Shown here in pieces: positions 5,413 to 6,130 of a stretch of DNA of 6,130 nt (the stretch's first letter is position 1; every line of letters starts with the position of its first letter). The position numbers were made by a program, and so were the translations under genes. The stretch comes from an uncultured Fibrobacter sp. (lineage in GTDB: Bacteria > Fibrobacterota > Fibrobacteria > Fibrobacterales > Fibrobacteraceae): contig CAMZFJ010000125.1 in the NCBI GenBank assembly GCA_947306025.1, positions 1 through 6,130 of the forward strand. Reading direction: 5' to 3'. Below the pieces are notes generated by a model. It worked only from the letters and a program-made list of their open reading frames with translations. It did no database searches and had not been told where the DNA came from.

Positions 5413-6130
5413 CTAGTTCGGCGTAAAATTAAACTGCAACACAAGACTTGAGCCATTGTACGTCGGCGGAAGTTCCGGCAACTTCGAAATTTTCACCGCA
5501 CGCACCGACAAGTGATCCCACGCGCTATTCGACGAAGAACGCTTGAGGAATACACTCGTTATAACCCCCGAACGTTCCACCGTAAACTGCACCGTCGTCT
5601 TTGCATCACGATCGATCGTAAGGCCGTTCGGCGGGTTGAAATTGCTCATGATCTTCGCCTTCGCGCGTTCCAAGAACACCTGCATCAGCGGGTCCATATC
5701 AATCGGATTCACCGCCTTGAGGCTCGGCATTTCAAAGGACTTCTGCAAATTCAAATCGTCGATATCAAAGTCGTCATCCTTCGGCTTTTTCGCAGGCTTC
5801 TTTTCGACTTTTTTCTTTTCGACCGTCTTCTTCGCCACCTTTTCTACCGGCTTTTCAACAGGCTTCTCGACCGGCTTTTTCTTTTCCGGTTCCACCTTTT
5901 TCGGCTCTTCGGGTTGCGGAGTTTCCTTCGGCACAGGCACGGGTTCCGGCGTATCCGGTTTCACTTCGGGAGCGGGTTCTTCAGGAACTTGCGGAGCTTC
6001 CGGTTCTAGCGTCTTTTCGGGAGTCGGTTCCGGGACTGGCTCCGGTTCTGGAGTTACTTCTGGAACGGGCTCTGGAGGCACTTCCGGCGGCGTTTCTACC
6101 TGCGGCGCTTGCTGCGGTTCAGGCTCCGGC
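5413..6130 (-). CDS. tolA: TolA/TonB-family trans-periplasmic protein, C-terminal part (5' end beyond right edge)
   Basis: In the Tol system TolA is anchored in the inner membrane with TolQ-TolR and reaches across the periplasm to TolB and Pal. The 238 visible residues are open at position 6130, so the membrane anchor is missing. Residues 1-85 are Pro/Glu-rich (PEPEPVPEPTPE), residues 77-117 Lys-rich with three tandem KPVE units (85-96), followed by an acidic DDDFDIDDLN patch (118-127). Residues about 145-238 are a TonB_C/TolA C-terminal domain: FLERAKAKIMSNFNPPNGL, TTVQFTVERSGVITSVFLKRSS, LPELPPTYNGSSLVLQFNF. This last block is typical of TolA/TonB energy-transducing proteins. The rigid Pro-rich linker is more like TonB than the helical stalk of E. 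coli TolA, but its place directly before tolB favours a TolA role. The GTG at 6079-6081 is internal and not the start. Confidence 0.85.
   Translation of the reverse strand, partial: PEPEPQQAPQVETPPEVPPEPVPEVTPEPEPVPEPTPEKTLEPEAPQVPEEPAPEVKPDTPEPVPVPKETPQPEEPKKVEPEKKKPVEKPVEKPVEKVAKKTVEKKKVEKKPAKKPKDDDFDIDDLNLQKSFEMPSLKAVNPIDMDPLMQVFLERAKAKIMSNFNPPNGLTIDRDAKTTVQFTVERSGVITSVFLKRSSSNSAWDHLSVRAVKISKLPELPPTYNGSSLVLQFNFTPN

Noticed and set aside
5839..5877. Tandem repeat that might mark a CRISPR or VNTR
   Set aside because: The three units encode KPVE in frame inside the TolA-like linker, with no spacers; it is a protein-level repeat.
5512..6009. A 165-codon plus-strand open frame rich in Arg, Leu and Phe
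   Set aside because: Its repeats are simply the complement of the Lys/Glu/Pro-rich linker of the TolA-like gene.

Overview
The window reads as ordinary chromosome of a Gram-negative (diderm) bacterium. Two cell-envelope loci face each other, and the first codons of an RNA-polymerase recycling ATPase lie at the left edge. The Tol-Pal genes prove an outer membrane and murA proves peptidoglycan. The mix of gene order, codon use and short intergenic repeats reminds me of Fibrobacter (Fibrobacterota), but that is recall and inference, and no taxonomic marker is present. I see no mobile element, phage gene, CRISPR array, tRNA, rRNA or defence system.

Layout, left to right. (1) Positions 1-318, minus strand: N-terminal 106 codons of rapA, cut by the window edge. 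(2) Positions 319-390: AT-rich divergent intergenic region that must drive rapA leftward and the next genes rightward. (3) Positions 391-1167, plus: a GYF_2-RDD membrane protein of unknown function. Five bases after it, positions 1173-2450, plus: murA, the first committed enzyme of peptidoglycan synthesis. The two are almost certainly co-transcribed. (4) Positions 2451-2598: convergent intergenic region with a strong bidirectional terminator flanked by two copies of a short ACCCTG...GTCCA repeat. (5) Positions 2599-6130, minus, in transcription order from the right edge: a tolA/tonB-like gene (5' end outside the window), tolB, pal and a cpoB/ybgF-like lipoprotein gene. tolQ and tolR would be expected just beyond position 6130.

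How the genes work together: TolA (inner membrane, spanning the periplasm), TolB (periplasmic propeller), Pal (outer-membrane lipoprotein binding peptidoglycan) and CpoB (coiled coil plus TPR) form the trans-envelope machine that constricts the outer membrane at division and couples it to wall synthesis. MurA makes the UDP-MurNAc precursor for the same wall. RapA is unrelated housekeeping.

Start corrections: the longest open frames for pal and tolB overshoot. Shine-Dalgarno placement puts pal at ATG 4051 (not GTG 4060) and tolB at ATG 5341 or 5338 (not GTG 5410). I did not find a convincing undescribed system. The most unusual points are four TGAGGT hexamers in the tolA-tolB gap, the repeat pair around the terminator, a TonB-style Pro/Glu/Lys linker in the tolA position, a lipoprotein form of CpoB, and the GYF_2-RDD protein coupled to murA.
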